A DNA stretch of 64,000 bases from Cellulomonas phragmiteti (GCF_016862775.1 NZ_BONP01000017.1:20781-84780), one strand, 5' to 3'. Shown: positions 1 to 9,007, counted from the stretch's first letter. The notes: generated from the sequence alone by a model not told the origin. A program made the numbers and translations.

Positions 1-239
1 AGGAACCGGCAGTTGCGGCCGCGGACCTCCTCGATCCCGTAGCCCGTGAGGGACGTGAACGCGGCGTTGGCCCACACCACCGGGTCGTCGGGCAGGCGCG
101 GGTCCGAGACCGTCATGGCCAGCGGCCCGGCCTCGAGGATGGCCCGGGCCAGGGGCTCGGTCAGCAGGTCGTCGGGCAGGGGGCACTCGTCGGGCTGCCG
201 CGCGGCGTCGTCCGGCGTGAGGGTCCCCGCCTCGGTCAC
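1..239 (-). CDS. LOV/PAS-domain photoreceptor protein, N-terminal part (cut by window edge)
   Basis: Blue-light sensing LOV domain by family. The reverse strand from a GTG at 239 encodes about 79 residues, ending at the window edge. The visible part has an acidic N-terminal tail ([16 protein letters not shown]), then a PAS core start ([17 protein letters not shown]), then [22 protein letters not shown] is the flavin-binding LOV signature; its Cys forms the light-dependent FMN adduct, so the domain should be photoactive. The GTG overlaps the stop of the upstream MFS gene (GTGA), which implies translational coupling. The effector domain lies outside the window; a histidine kinase, GGDEF, SpoIIE phosphatase or short LOV protein are all possible. 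Confidence 0.85.
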   Translation of the reverse strand, partial: MTEAGTLTPDDAARQPDECPLPDDLLTEPLARAILEAGPLAMTVSDPRLPDDPVVWANAAFTSLTGYGIEEVRGRNCRF

Positions 240-1546
240 GTGCGGACCCCGAGGGCCGGCCGCGCGACGGGCGCGGGGGTGCGCGGGCTGCGGGCGAACC
301 CGACCGCCCCGGCCAGGTACACCGCGGCGAGGGCGGCGAACAGCGGCGGCGACCACCCCGTGTCCGGCAGCGCGACGGCCGCGAGCGCCGCCGCGCCGAC
401 GAACGCGGCGTTGTACAGGACGTCGTACAGCGAGAACGCCCGGCCGCGGTACGCGTCGGCGGTGTCCCGCTGGACGATCGTGTCGACGGCGATCTTCGCG
501 CCCTGCGCGGCCAGGCCCAGCGCGCCGCCCGCCCCCAGCACGGCCGGCAGCGTCACGGTGACGACGAGCACCACCTGGCTCGCGACGGCCAGCAGCAGGC
601 ACAGCACCACCCACACGTGCGGCCCGACCCGCGGGCTCAGCACCGGCGTCAGGACCACCGCGAGCGCGAACCCGACGGCGCTGGCCGCCAGGACGTACCC
701 GAACGTCGCAAGTCCCGCGGCGGCGTCCGCGGGGTCGGACAGCAGGTTGCGGGCGATGAGGATGCTGGAGATGAACACCGCGCCGTAGCAGAACCGGTGC
801 AGCGCCATGATGCCCAGCGCGTACGCGGGGGTGCGGCGCGCGACCAGGTAGCGGGCGCCGGCGACGAGCCCGCGGGCGAGCTCGCCGAGCGCGTCGCGCA
901 CGTCCCCCCGGGCGGCGCGCTCGTCGGGACCGAGCTGGTCCGGCGCCAGGCGGGTGGCCAGGGCCGACGCGCACGCCATGACGGCGGCCGCGACCAGCAG
1001 GGAGATCGCGTCGCGCACCCGGCCCGTCGGCAGCAGCAGGCCCAGGGCGAACCCCACGGCGCCGCCCAGCCCCGCGGCGGCCGCCCCGAGCGTGGGGGTC
1101 AGCGAGTTCGCCGTCAGCAGGAGCGGCCCGTCGACGACCTTCGGCAGCGACGCGGACAGCGCGGCGAGCAGGAACCGGTTGACGGACAGCGTGACGAGCG
1201 CCAGCACGTACACCGCCGGCCCGACCCCGCTGGTCAGCATGACCGCCGCGATGACCAGGGTGAGCGCGACCCGCACGAGGTTGCCGACCAGCAGCACCTG
1301 CCGGCGCCGCCAGCGGTCCAGCAGCACGCCCGCCCAGGGCCCGACGATGGTGAACGGCAGCAGCAGCACCGCGAACGCCGCGGCGACCCCCGTGGCCGTC
1401 GACGCGTTCTCGGGGGAGAAGAAGAAGAGGGTGGCCAGCCCGACCTGGAACATGCCGTCCGACGCCTGGCTGACCAGGCGCACGGCGAAGAGCCGGCGGA
1501 AGCCGGTCAGGGGCCACAGGGCCCGGAGGTCGGAGATCACCTGCAC
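236..1546 (-). CDS. MFS transporter
   Basis: A 436-residue protein with about 12 hydrophobic segments, a normal length for a major facilitator transporter. The loop between the second and third segments reads [14 protein letters not shown], matching the MFS motif A (G-x3-D-R-x-x-R). It is probably an exporter of the drug-efflux/enterobactin-exporter type, but the substrate cannot be told. The C-terminus is Arg/Pro rich and cytosolic. Its TGA overlaps the GTG of the LOV-domain gene by four bases, so the two are very likely one operon and the transporter may be linked to light or redox control. Its start at 1546 faces the divergently transcribed first sigma-factor module. Confidence 0.88.
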   Translation of the reverse strand: MQVISDLRALWPLTGFRRLFAVRLVSQASDGMFQVGLATLFFFSPENASTATGVAAAFAVLLLPFTIVGPWAGVLLDRWRRRQVLLVGNLVRVALTLVIAAVMLTSGVGPAVYVLALVTLSVNRFLLAALSASLPKVVDGPLLLTANSLTPTLGAAAAGLGGAVGFALGLLLPTGRVRDAISLLVAAAVMACASALATRLAPDQLGPDERAARGDVRDALGELARGLVAGARYLVARRTPAYALGIMALHRFCYGAVFISSILIARNLLSDPADAAAGLATFGYVLAASAVGFALAVVLTPVLSPRVGPHVWVVLCLLLAVASQVVLVVTVTLPAVLGAGGALGLAAQGAKIAVDTIVQRDTADAYRGRAFSLYDVLYNAAFVGAAALAAVALPDTGWSPPLFAALAAVYLAGAVGFARSPRTPAPVARPALGVRT

Positions 1547-1590
1547 CTGCCAAGGTTACGTCCCGGTACGGACACCGCGCCGACGGCCCC

Positions 1591-1614
1591 CAACCCGCCG
1601 CGGGGCTGCTCCGT
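1591..1614 (+). promoter_or_regulatory. ECF-type promoter of sigma module 1
   Basis: CAACCC at 1591–1596 is followed by CTGCTCCGT ending at 1614. The AAC (1592–1594) and CGT (1612–1614) are 17 bases apart, the typical architecture of an ECF-sigma promoter (AAC in the -35, CGT in the -10). The same elements with the same 17-base gap precede the other two sigma modules at 3758 and 6972, which is the main evidence. The CGT lies 35 bases upstream of the GTG start. Confidence 0.65.
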
Positions 1615-1649
1615 TCTCCAGGGCGGGGGCCACGGACGAGGAGGCACGG

Positions 1650-2204
1650 GTGGGCAGGCGCTGGGAACAGCTGCTCGAGGAGGTCGCGCGCGAGCGGTAC
1701 GCGCGGCTGCTGGGACGGGCCGCGCTGCTCGTGCCCACGCGTGCCGACGCGGAGGACCTCGTGCAGGACGCCCTGGTGGCGACCTTCACGGGCCGGGCCC
1801 GGTTCACCTCGGCGGCCGAGGCCGAGCAGTACGTGCGCCGCGCGATCGTCACGCGCTCGGTCGACCGGTACCGCAGCGCCGCCGCCGAGCGCCGCGCCCT
1901 CGAGCGCCGGGGCGCCTGGCCCGTCGTCGACGACGAGCTCGTGCCCACGGGCCTCGACCGGGACGTGGTGGAGGCGCTGCAGACGCTCTCGCCCCGGCAG
2001 CGGGCGTGCGTCGTCCTGCGGCACGTCGACGACCTGTCCGTCGAGCAGACCGCCGCCGCGCTCGGGCTGAGCGCCGGCGCCGTCAAGCGGTACACCTCCG
2101 ACGGGACGGCGCGCCTGCAGGCCGCGCTGGGTGCCGGCGCCGCGGGCGGGGACACCGTGCCCGTCGAGCTCACGACCACCGCACCGGAGGTGCGACGTGA
2201 CTGA
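1650..2204 (+). CDS. SigE-family (ECF-like) RNA polymerase sigma factor, module 1
   Basis: A 184-residue sigma-70-family protein. Region 2 is [20 protein letters not shown] followed by [18 protein letters not shown]; region 4 is [36 protein letters not shown], a helix-turn-helix typical of the actinobacterial SigE family. The GTG at 1650 is chosen because GAGGAGG lies 6 bases upstream and the N-terminus then aligns with the other two copies (GRRW, SRGW, RRPGW). It overlaps the downstream membrane protein gene by 8 bases. It is one of three tandem paralogues sharing the same promoter motif, so autoregulation or cross-regulation is likely. Its signal is unknown. Confidence 0.9.
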   Translation: MGRRWEQLLEEVARERYARLLGRAALLVPTRADAEDLVQDALVATFTGRARFTSAAEAEQYVRRAIVTRSVDRYRSAAAERRALERRGAWPVVDDELVPTGLDRDVVEALQTLSPRQRACVVLRHVDDLSVEQTAAALGLSAGAVKRYTSDGTARLQAALGAGAAGGDTVPVELTTTAPEVRRD

Positions 2205-3732
2205 CCTGGGACACCTCCTGAGCAGCGTCGAGCAGAACGTCGAGCAGGCGCACACGGGCGCCGCGACCCCCGCCGAGGTGCTCGCGGGCACGCGCGCCAC
2301 CGTGCGTCGTCGCCGTCTCCTGCGTCACGTGCGCGACGGCGCGACCGGCGCGCTCGCGGTGGTCGCCGTCGCGGGGCTGACGACGTGGGGGCTGCAGGCG
2401 CGGCCCACCCCGCCCGCGGACGTCGTCCCGACGCCGTCGACCGGCCCGACGCCCACGGCCACCACCGGCCCGGACGTGCCCGAGAGCGTCGCCCTGACCC
2501 TCGGCGCGCCCGTGCAGGTCGCCACGCCCCGGGACGTGCCCGTCGCCGACCTGCTCGCGGCCGCCGGGCCGGGGTGGAGCCTGGTGACCGTCACTCAGGA
2601 GCGCGTCGGCGCGTCGCAGGACGTCATGCAGCCCGGTGACCTGCGCAGCGTGATCGCCCTGATGTCGCCCACGGGCGAGCGGACCACCCTGCTCGACGTC
2701 GCGGGCACGACGTCGCTCGGGATCGTGGACTGGCGGGCCGGGGCGCCGGTCGCGCAGGCCTCCGGCAGCGTCGACGTCGACGCGGGGTTCGTGTCCGGCA
2801 CGCTGGACCTGCGGACCGGGCAGCTCACCCCGGTGCCGTTCCCCTGGGTGCACCACGCCCTGGGGACCGCCGCCACCGGCGAGTCCGTGTGGTTGGTCGC
2901 CGAGATGCCCGCGGACCTCGCCGCGCTGGACGACGAGGCACGCAGCCACTTGCGCCCCGCGGCGCCCGGCAGCATGGTGGCGCTCGACCCCGAGTCCGTC
3001 GTGGAGCCCGGAGGGGACCCCACGACGGTGCCGCACCTGGCGGGCCGGCTCTGGCTCGTCGCGCCCGACGGGGCCCTGCGGGACCTCGGCGACGTGAGCC
3101 TGCCGCACCGCCTGCCCCCGATGAGTCCGGACGGCCGGTGGCTCGCGCTGCAGGCACCCGACGGCGGGCTGCAGGGGGTGGACCTGCGCGCGGGCACGAC
3201 CCGGCCGGTCGCGGGCGCGCCGACGGACCCCGCGTGCCGGCTCGCCGGGTGGGCCGGCGCGCACGCCGTGCTCAGCACGTGCCCGGGCGCCGACGGCGCG
3301 TGGCAGCTCGACGCGGTCGACCTCGCCGACGGTGGCGCCACGCGGCTGGCGACGAGCGACGTGCCCGTGCGGGACGCCTGGCCGCTCGGCGACGGGCGCG
3401 TGGGGCTGGGCCGCGTGGTGCTGCCCGCGCCGTGCGACGTCGTGTCCGACCCGGCGGTCCTCCAGGACGGTGCCGTGCGCTCCCTCACCGACGCCTGGTC
3501 GCCGTACGACCACGGCACGTGGCTGACGTTCACCGGCGGCGCCGCCTGGACGTCGCTCAACGGGTGCTACCCGGGCACCGGCCGCGCCGACCCGCAGCGC
3601 GACGTGCGCGTCGACCTGACGACGGGGGAGACGAGCACCCTCGCGTGGCTCGAGCCCCGGCGCGGCGTCGAGCAGGTCGTCGAGGACGACGTGTGGCGCG
3701 TCACCGGCCTGTCGGTCGTCCCCGGCCGCTGA
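2197..3732 (+). CDS. Membrane-anchored propeller-like partner of sigma factor 1 (candidate anti-sigma/sensor)
   Basis: A 511-residue type II-like membrane protein. Residues 1–48 are cytosolic and charged, a single membrane segment spans about 49–66, then a Thr/Pro linker (about 70–92), then a long extracytoplasmic domain with repeated LDLRTG, WLVAPDG and [10 protein letters not shown] motifs like TolB/WD-type beta-propellers. Cysteines DPACRLAGW and LSTCPG are conserved in the paralogues and may pair. Starts at GTG 2197 with GGAGG 6 bases upstream and overlaps the sigma gene. No zinc-binding anti-sigma motif is visible. By position it should hold or sense for the sigma factor; this is inference. 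Confidence 0.75.
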   Translation: MTDLGHLLSSVEQNVEQAHTGAATPAEVLAGTRATVRRRRLLRHVRDGATGALAVVAVAGLTTWGLQARPTPPADVVPTPSTGPTPTATTGPDVPESVALTLGAPVQVATPRDVPVADLLAAAGPGWSLVTVTQERVGASQDVMQPGDLRSVIALMSPTGERTTLLDVAGTTSLGIVDWRAGAPVAQASGSVDVDAGFVSGTLDLRTGQLTPVPFPWVHHALGTAATGESVWLVAEMPADLAALDDEARSHLRPAAPGSMVALDPESVVEPGGDPTTVPHLAGRLWLVAPDGALRDLGDVSLPHRLPPMSPDGRWLALQAPDGGLQGVDLRAGTTRPVAGAPTDPACRLAGWAGAHAVLSTCPGADGAWQLDAVDLADGGATRLATSDVPVRDAWPLGDGRVGLGRVVLPAPCDVVSDPAVLQDGAVRSLTDAWSPYDHGTWLTFTGGAAWTSLNGCYPGTGRADPQRDVRVDLTTGETSTLAWLEPRRGVEQVVEDDVWRVTGLSVVPGR

Positions 3733-3757
3733 CGCCCCGTCCACCCGGCCCCGCCCA

Positions 3758-3781
3758 CAACCCCGCACGGTGCTGCGGCGT
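3758..3781 (+). promoter_or_regulatory. ECF-type promoter of sigma module 2
   Basis: CAACCCCG at 3758–3765, then seven bases, then CTGCGGCGT ending at 3781. AAC (3759–3761) and CGT (3779–3781) are 17 bases apart, exactly as in the other two modules. The transcript would begin near 3788, about 45 bases before the chosen GTG. Confidence 0.68.
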
Positions 3782-3833
3782 TGTAGCCGTGACAGGGTCG
3801 TGGTGGAGAGGTGACGACGATGGCGGCGACGAC

Positions 3834-4391
3834 GTGAGCCGGGGGTGGGCACCGGCGCTCGACCGGCTCGTGCACGAGCGGTACGGGGGGCTCGTCGCGT
3901 ACGCGACGGTGCTCGCGGCCGACCGGTCGGTGGCGCAGGACCTCGTGCACGACGCGCTGGTCAGCACGTACACGGCGCGGGCGTCGTTCGGGTCCGTCCC
4001 GCAGGCGGAGGCCTACGTACGGCGCGCGATCGCGTCGCGGTTCGTCGACCGCGCCCGACGTGGTGGACGCGAGCGCACCGCGGTGGTCCGCCTCGCGCAC
4101 GCCACCCCGGAGTCGACGGAGCTGCGCTCGGACCTGCTCGACGCGGACGTCGCCGCCGCGCTGGCCCGGTTGTCCACGCAGCAGCGGGCGTGCGTGGTGC
4201 TGCGGCACCTCGACGACGTGTCCGTCCGGGACACCGCCCGGCTGCTCGGACTCAGCGAGGGCGCGGTGAAGCGGTACGTCTCCGACGGCGTCGCGACCCT
4301 CAACGCCCTGCTGGGCACCCGCTCCCCGACGGCCGAGCCGATGTCCGTCACCCTCGTCGACCGCCAGGAGGTGCGTCGTGACGACCGATGA
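3834..4391 (+). CDS. SigE-family (ECF-like) RNA polymerase sigma factor, module 2
   Basis: A 185-residue paralogue of the sigma factor at 1650: region 2 contains AADRSVAQDLVHDALVST and AYVRRAIASRFVDRAR, region 4 contains [19 protein letters not shown] and LSEGAVKRYVSDG. The GTG at 3834 aligns with the other copies. It overlaps the stop of a five-codon open frame (ATG 3820, MAATT) that has GAGAGG upstream, so start by translational coupling is possible. An in-frame GTG at 3789 sits almost at the predicted transcript start and is an alternative, leaderless start. Overlaps the next gene by 14 bases. Confidence 0.88.
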   Translation: MSRGWAPALDRLVHERYGGLVAYATVLAADRSVAQDLVHDALVSTYTARASFGSVPQAEAYVRRAIASRFVDRARRGGRERTAVVRLAHATPESTELRSDLLDADVAAALARLSTQQRACVVLRHLDDVSVRDTARLLGLSEGAVKRYVSDGVATLNALLGTRSPTAEPMSVTLVDRQEVRRDDR

Positions 4392-5793
4392 CCTGACCGC
4401 CCGCCTCGAGCGCGCGCTGGGCCTGCAGGAGCAGCACGAGGGCGACGTCCGGCCGGACGCCGCGGCGCTCGCGGACCTGCACGACCGCGTCGCCCGCGGC
4501 CGGCGGGGGCGCCTCGCGTCGCACGCGGCCGTCGCGGCGGCGGTGGTCGGGGTGCTCGGCGTCGCCGGGTGGTTCGGGCTGCAGGCCCGCACCGTCCCGC
4601 AGCCCGCGCACACCCCGACCCCCTCGGTCACGGCCGCACCGACCCCTGCGCCGACGCCCGCGCCGAGCGCGGTCGCCTCCGCGGCGCCGCTCGAGCCGGT
4701 GGCGCTGCCCGGCCTGCCACCGATGTTCCGAGCACCCGAGGGGCTCCTCGAGCAGACGGGGCCCGGCTGGTTCCTCCTCGCGTACGCGTCGGGGCTGTAC
4801 GAGCCGCCCGCCGGTGACGGCGAGCGCCACGCGCTGGTGGTGTCCGCGCCGACCGGGGAGCTCTACCACCTGCTCGACGTCGCGCCCGGTGGTGTGACGC
4901 CCGTGCGCTGGTCCGCGCCCGGGACGGCCCGCGCGGTCGTCTGGGACGGGCAGGGCGAGTCCCGGGTCGGGACGGTCGACCTGCGCACGGGTGACGTCGT
5001 GGTGGACGACAGGCTCCCCGCGAGCGCCGAGTGGGTCGGCATGTCGGGGGCGGACGAGCTGTGGCTGGCGGCGTCGTGGGACGACGCGACGGACGGCACG
5101 CTGCACGTCCTGCCGGCCCAGGGACCGGGGCGCCGGCTGGACGTCGCGCTGTGGAGCGCCACGGTCGCGCCCGACGGGCGGACCGTCGTCGGCGCCGGCC
5201 CGGGGGGCGTCGTCGAGGCCGTCGACGTCGCGACGGGACGCCGGACGACCCCGGCGACGCCGCCCGGCCAGACGTGCCACGTGGTCGGGTGGCTCGACGC
5301 CACGGGCGTGATGGCGTCGTGCGTCGACCCGCAGCCCGACCCGCCGACGTCGCGCTGGAACCACGACGAGCACGGCGGCCAGGTCGTGCGCCTCGACGTC
5401 ACGGGCGGCCCGGCGCGGACGCTGACCACGCTGGGTCCCGACGGCGTCGTGCCGTGGACCGGGCAGCACGTGCGCGACGGGGTCCTCGTGGCGTCGTCGG
5501 CGCCGCTGCTGTCGAGCACCGACTGCTACGAGTTCTGCTACGGCGGCGCGTACCTGTGGACCGGGAGCGACGTGCGGGAGGTGACCACGTCCGTCGACCT
5601 GGGCGACGACGTGTGCGAGGTCCGCGCCGGCGGCGCCGGGCTGCTGCTGCGTACCGGTGACCTCTGCTACGAGGAGACGACGGGCTCGCAGTGGTGGACC
5701 GTCGAGGAGGCGACGGGCGCCACCCGCCTGGTCGGCCCCGCCGTCGAGTCGGACCTCGGCATCGGCGCCTACGCCGCGGTCGAACGCTCCTGA
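4378..5793 (+). CDS. Membrane-anchored propeller-like partner of sigma factor 2
   Basis: A 471-residue paralogue of the protein at 2197. Order: cytosolic N-terminus with coiled, charged residues (1–48), membrane segment (about 49–67, ending GWFGLQAR), Pro/Thr/Ala linker, then a propeller-like exported domain with VSAPTGELYHLLD, VDLRTGDVV and APDGRTVV repeats. It has the conserved Cys pair (QTCHVVGW, MASCVD) plus extra cysteines near the end (DCYEFCYG, DVCEV, DLCYE). Starts at GTG 4378 inside the sigma gene. It probably transmits an outer signal to the sigma factor; the family is not one I can name. Confidence 0.75.
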   Translation: MTTDDLTARLERALGLQEQHEGDVRPDAAALADLHDRVARGRRGRLASHAAVAAAVVGVLGVAGWFGLQARTVPQPAHTPTPSVTAAPTPAPTPAPSAVASAAPLEPVALPGLPPMFRAPEGLLEQTGPGWFLLAYASGLYEPPAGDGERHALVVSAPTGELYHLLDVAPGGVTPVRWSAPGTARAVVWDGQGESRVGTVDLRTGDVVVDDRLPASAEWVGMSGADELWLAASWDDATDGTLHVLPAQGPGRRLDVALWSATVAPDGRTVVGAGPGGVVEAVDVATGRRTTPATPPGQTCHVVGWLDATGVMASCVDPQPDPPTSRWNHDEHGGQVVRLDVTGGPARTLTTLGPDGVVPWTGQHVRDGVLVASSAPLLSSTDCYEFCYGGAYLWTGSDVREVTTSVDLGDDVCEVRAGGAGLLLRTGDLCYEETTGSQWWTVEEATGATRLVGPAVESDLGIGAYAAVERS

Positions 5794-5824
5794 CACCTGC
5801 CCCGCCCCGGCCCACTCCGCGAAC

Positions 5825-5863
5825 GTGAGGGGTTGCCGTCGTCAGGCGACGGCAACCCCTCAC
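5825..5863. repeat. 39-bp palindromic repeat, copy 1 (convergent-gene terminator)
   Basis: GTGAGGGGTTGCCGTCG and its reverse complement CGACGGCAACCCCTCAC flank a 5-base loop. It lies between two convergent stops (5793 and 5860) and its last bases overlap the stop of the reverse-strand gene, so it can act as a bidirectional terminator hairpin. Nearly the same arms occur at 6918 and 9008. Confidence 0.8.
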
Positions 5864-6846
5864 GCTGCGCACCCGGGGCCGCAGGGGAGCAGGGTGCCGC
5901 GCCAGCCGCGCGCGTGGAGGGCTGCCGCCAGCTGGGCCGCCGTCGCGCACGGGGTCGTCACGACGTGGCGCCAGCGGTAGCGCAGCGTGACGTCCCCGCC
6001 GGCCACCCGCACGGCGTTGTCCCGCCACACGTCGCCGTCGGCGCGGCCCGCGTGCGCGAGGCGCCCGTCGAGCTCGACCCGCATGCCGAGCCGCTCGAAG
6101 CGACGGTCGGCGCGGACCCACCCGCCGTCGAGCCGCTCGCGCACCTGCGCCTGCGAGCGCGGCAGTCCGTGCGCACGCTCGACGTCCCGGTCGTAGCGGT
6201 GCTCCAGCGGGGACTCGACGCGCGCGTCCGGATCGCCCAGCAGGCCTGCCGCCAGACGTCGGTGCCGCAGCCGGGCACGGCCGTCGAGCACGGCGAGGAG
6301 CCGGTGCCGCGGCACCCCGAGCCGCACCGCCTCGCACAGCACCGCCACCACGGCGTCGTCGTCGAGCGCGTGCGCCACGAGGTCGACCGCGGTGCCGGCG
6401 ACGTCGGTGCAGCGCAGCGACCCGGACGCGCGAGGCATCTCCCGACGTCGGTGGACCCGCAGCCCGGCCCGGGCGTCGACGGTGCGCTCCGCGGGGACGC
6501 TCACGACGAGGACCGGCCCCGGCGACGTCACGAGCCCGTGCGCGTACCCCGCGGACCGGTGCGACAGGGCGGCGTCCCTCCCGGCGGCCAGCACGGCGCC
6601 CTGCGCGCGCTGCCGCCACGACGGCACGCCCGACTGCAGCAGCACGACGCCGCGGTGCAGCCGCTGCCAGGCGCCCGCGCGCACACGTCGCGCGGTCACG
6701 GTGTCGGTGACGCCGGCCCGGGCGAGCATCCCGGTGGTCGTGACCCCGTCGTGCCGGACGACGCGGCTGCGCAGCGGCTCGGGCAAGGAGTCGACGTCGG
6801 GAAGACCCCGCACGTCGACCCGGCGGGCGTCGAGAGGAACGGCCAC
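5860..6846 (-). CDS. AbiEi-antitoxin-domain / DUF559-type endonuclease-fold protein
   Basis: About 328 residues. The N-terminal part (RHDGVTTTGMLARAGV, then ARRVRAGAWQRLHRGVVLL) is a winged-helix domain as in AbiEi antitoxin-like proteins. The C-terminal part (SPLEHRYDRDVERAHGLP, RVELDGRLAHAG, WRDNAVRVAGGDVTLRYRW) matches the very-short-patch-repair-like DUF559 fold common in Actinobacteria, with a conserved E/D core. No toxin partner is adjacent, so it is probably not a working TA pair. The GTG at 6846 is chosen because the protein then begins just before conserved sequence; the frame is open further upstream. It sits between sigma modules 2 and 3 on the opposite strand. Confidence 0.75.
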   Translation of the reverse strand: MAVPLDARRVDVRGLPDVDSLPEPLRSRVVRHDGVTTTGMLARAGVTDTVTARRVRAGAWQRLHRGVVLLQSGVPSWRQRAQGAVLAAGRDAALSHRSAGYAHGLVTSPGPVLVVSVPAERTVDARAGLRVHRRREMPRASGSLRCTDVAGTAVDLVAHALDDDAVVAVLCEAVRLGVPRHRLLAVLDGRARLRHRRLAAGLLGDPDARVESPLEHRYDRDVERAHGLPRSQAQVRERLDGGWVRADRRFERLGMRVELDGRLAHAGRADGDVWRDNAVRVAGGDVTLRYRWRHVVTTPCATAAQLAAALHARGWRGTLLPCGPGCAA

Positions 6847-6917
6847 ACCCCATCCCACCGCACCGACCCCCCGACGGGCCGGTCGACCACCCATCTGTGG
6901 ACGACGCCGACCGAGTC

Positions 6918-6957
6918 GTGAGGGGTTGCCGTCGGGAGACGACGCCCAACCCCTCAC
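6918..6957. repeat. Palindromic repeat, copy 2 (imperfect)
   Basis: Same outer arms as the copies at 5825 and 9008 (GTGAGGGGTTG and CAACCCCTCAC) but with a mismatched inner stem. Unlike them it lies between divergent starts (6846 and 7034), so it cannot be a simple terminator here; it may be an operator, an upstream promoter part (it contains CAACCCC on both strands) or a dispersed element. Confidence 0.7.
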
Positions 6958-6971
6958 GTCGAGGACCACCC

Positions 6972-6995
6972 CAACCCCGTGGGAACCTGCGGCGT
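6972..6995 (+). promoter_or_regulatory. ECF-type promoter of sigma module 3
   Basis: CAACCCCG at 6972–6979, seven bases, then CTGCGGCGT ending at 6995; AAC and CGT are 17 bases apart. Apart from the seven spacer bases it is identical to the module 2 promoter. Confidence 0.7.
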
Positions 6996-7033
6996 CTAAC
7001 TCGCATGGACGTGAGGACACGGGCGGTGGGGTC

Positions 7034-7585
7034 GTGAGGAGACCGGGGTGGCAGCCGGTGCTGCAGGCACTGGTGCAGGACAGGTACGGCGCGCTGGTCG
7101 CCCGCGCGACGCTCGTGACGGGGACCCGCGCCGACGCGCTCGACCTCGTCCACGACGCGCTCGTCGCGACCTTCGGCGCCGGCGCCGCGTTCAGCAGCGT
7201 CGCGCAGGCCGAGCAGTACGTGTGCCGGGCCATCACGACGCGCTCGGTCGACCGGGTGCGGCGCGGGATCCGCGAGCGCCGGGCCGTCGAGCGGCTCCAG
7301 GCCATGACCCCGACGTCCGTGGTCGACCCCGACCCCGACGTCCTCGGCGTCGACGTCGTGGCGGCGCTCGCGGACCTGGCACCCCGCGAGCGTGCCTGCG
7401 TGCTGCTGCGGCACCTCGACGACCTGTCCGTGGCCGAGACCGCGAGGACGCTGAACCTCAGCGAGGGCGCGGTCAAGCGCTACACCGCGGACGGGATCGC
7501 CCGCCTCAACGCCCGCCTGGGCACGACGTCGGCACCGTCCGACGTCGTCGACGTCCGGCTCGTGCCCGGAGAGGAGACCCGCTGA
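7034..7585 (+). CDS. SigE-family (ECF-like) RNA polymerase sigma factor, module 3
   Basis: A 183-residue third paralogue: region 2 has RADALDLVHDALVAT and AEQYVCRAITTRSVDRVR, region 4 has LAPRERACVLLRHLDDLSV and LNLSEGAVKRYTADG. The GTG at 7034 overlaps the TGA of a ten-codon frame (ATG 7005, MDVRTRAVGS) that begins about ten bases after the promoter CGT, so a leader minicistron coupled to the sigma gene is possible. The stop shares one base with the start of the partner gene. Confidence 0.88.
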   Translation: MRRPGWQPVLQALVQDRYGALVARATLVTGTRADALDLVHDALVATFGAGAAFSSVAQAEQYVCRAITTRSVDRVRRGIRERRAVERLQAMTPTSVVDPDPDVLGVDVVAALADLAPRERACVLLRHLDDLSVAETARTLNLSEGAVKRYTADGIARLNARLGTTSAPSDVVDVRLVPGEETR

Positions 7586-8973
7586 TGACCGACGACCTGG
7601 CAACCCGACTCCGGGCCACGCGCGACGCCTACGAGGAGCGCGAGGCCGAGACCCGGCCCGACGAGGTCGAGCTCGCGCGCCTGTACCGGGACGTGCGACG
7701 GCACCGTGCCGCGCGTCACCTGCGGTCCGTGGGCGCCGTCGCCGCTGCCGGCGTCGCCGTCGCGACCATCGGCTGGTTCGGGCTGAACGTCGCACCCGAC
7801 GTCCCGCCAGCGCAGACGCCGTCGCCGAGCCCTACCGTGACCGCCACGCCCACGCCGGACGCCGCTCCCGGGCCGACCGCGCCCGAGGTCGTGCGCGCAC
7901 CCGTGGTCATCACCGGCATGCCGCCGATGTGGGAGCTCGACGACGCCACTCTCGCGGCCGTCGGCCCCGGCTGGACGCTGGTCACCTACGGTCCGCAGGA
8001 CCAGGGTGGAGCCGACGTCCCCGCGCAGGTGGTGCTCGCCTCCCCGGGAGGCGACCTGTTCCACGTCGCCCAGGAGCCCGCCGGTCGCCTCGACGTCCTG
8101 GCGTGGGACGGCGGTCCGACGGCCGTCGTCGCCGGCCCCGACGGGCGCGCATCGCTCGACCTGCGGACCGGTGCCCTCGCAGCGGACCCGCGAGGGCTGC
8201 CCTCCGGTGCGCACGCGTACGGGCCGCACGCCGCGGGTGAGCTGTGGAGCGCGTCCGATGGCACGACGTGGGTGGTCCCCGCCTCCGGTGACGCGCGTGC
8301 CGTGCCCGGCACCGCCGGTCTGCGGCTGGACCTGGCACCCGACGGCGCCCGCGGGGCGGCGGTCGACCTCGACGGCCGGCCCGTGGTCGTCGACCTGCGC
8401 ACGGGCGCGCGGACGGACGTCGGGGTCGCCGGCCTGCGGTGCAGCGTGCTCGGCTGGGCCGACGCGGCCAGGGTCGGGCTGCTGTGCACCGACCCGACGG
8501 ACGCGGACGACGGCGGCTTCCTGCCGTACCTGCTGGCCGACCCCGGTTCCCGCCCGCGCTACGTGCTCGTGGCCGCGGACGGCTCCGGGTCGCCCGAGGT
8601 GCGCGAGATCCGCACCGGGGAGCTCGTGCCCGGTCGTGTGCTGCCGGTGCGACCCGGGACGGTCGCCCTGGCCGGCGCACCCCTCGGGGACGACGTCATC
8701 GAGTGCGCCACGTCCACGGAGCTGCGCACGGGGGACACCGTCTCCTCGCTCGTCGCGCCGGGCGACGCGCGACTGCCGCACACGACCGTCATCGGGGTGG
8801 TCGGGGACGTGGTGCACGTCCTGCGGTTCGTCTCGTGCGCGCCGGACGGCGACGCGGGGCCGAGCGAGACGGTCGTCGTCGACACGGTCACCGGGACGAC
8901 CACGGTCCTGCCGGCCGGTCCCGTGGGTGACTCGACGATGGTCCCGGGCCGCGCGGTCACGGTCACGGGCTGA
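7585..8973 (+). CDS. Membrane-anchored propeller-like partner of sigma factor 3
   Basis: A 462-residue paralogue of the proteins at 2197 and 4378: cytosolic charged helix (1–48), membrane segment (about 49–66, GVAVATIGWFGL), Pro/Thr linker, exported propeller-like domain with LASPGGDLFHVA, LDLRTGALA and LAPDGARGAAVD. The Cys pair is kept (LRCSVLGW, LLCTDP). The short motif MPPMWELDDATLAAVGPGW matches LPPMFRAPEGLLEQTGPGW in module 2, showing recent duplication. Starts at ATG 7585 right after GAGAGGAGACCCGCTG. Role as anti-sigma or co-sensor is inferred from the repeated coupling. Confidence 0.75.
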   Translation: MTDDLATRLRATRDAYEEREAETRPDEVELARLYRDVRRHRAARHLRSVGAVAAAGVAVATIGWFGLNVAPDVPPAQTPSPSPTVTATPTPDAAPGPTAPEVVRAPVVITGMPPMWELDDATLAAVGPGWTLVTYGPQDQGGADVPAQVVLASPGGDLFHVAQEPAGRLDVLAWDGGPTAVVAGPDGRASLDLRTGALAADPRGLPSGAHAYGPHAAGELWSASDGTTWVVPASGDARAVPGTAGLRLDLAPDGARGAAVDLDGRPVVVDLRTGARTDVGVAGLRCSVLGWADAARVGLLCTDPTDADDGGFLPYLLADPGSRPRYVLVAADGSGSPEVREIRTGELVPGRVLPVRPGTVALAGAPLGDDVIECATSTELRTGDTVSSLVAPGDARLPHTTVIGVVGDVVHVLRFVSCAPDGDAGPSETVVVDTVTGTTTVLPAGPVGDSTMVPGRAVTVTG

Positions 8974-9007
8974 GGACGCGGGCCCGGGGGCGCCGTCCGG
9001 GAACGAC

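Noticed and set aside
2170..3852. Long reverse-strand frame (about 560 codons) opposite the first propeller-like gene
   Set aside because: Arg/Gly/His-rich composition without family motifs; it is the GC-rich shadow of the forward gene, which has a ribosome site, signal and paralogues.
5860..6846. Type IV toxin–antitoxin system at the AbiEi-like gene
   Set aside because: The N-terminal domain is AbiEi-like but no AbiEii-type toxin gene is adjacent; such DUF559 proteins usually stand alone in Actinobacteria.
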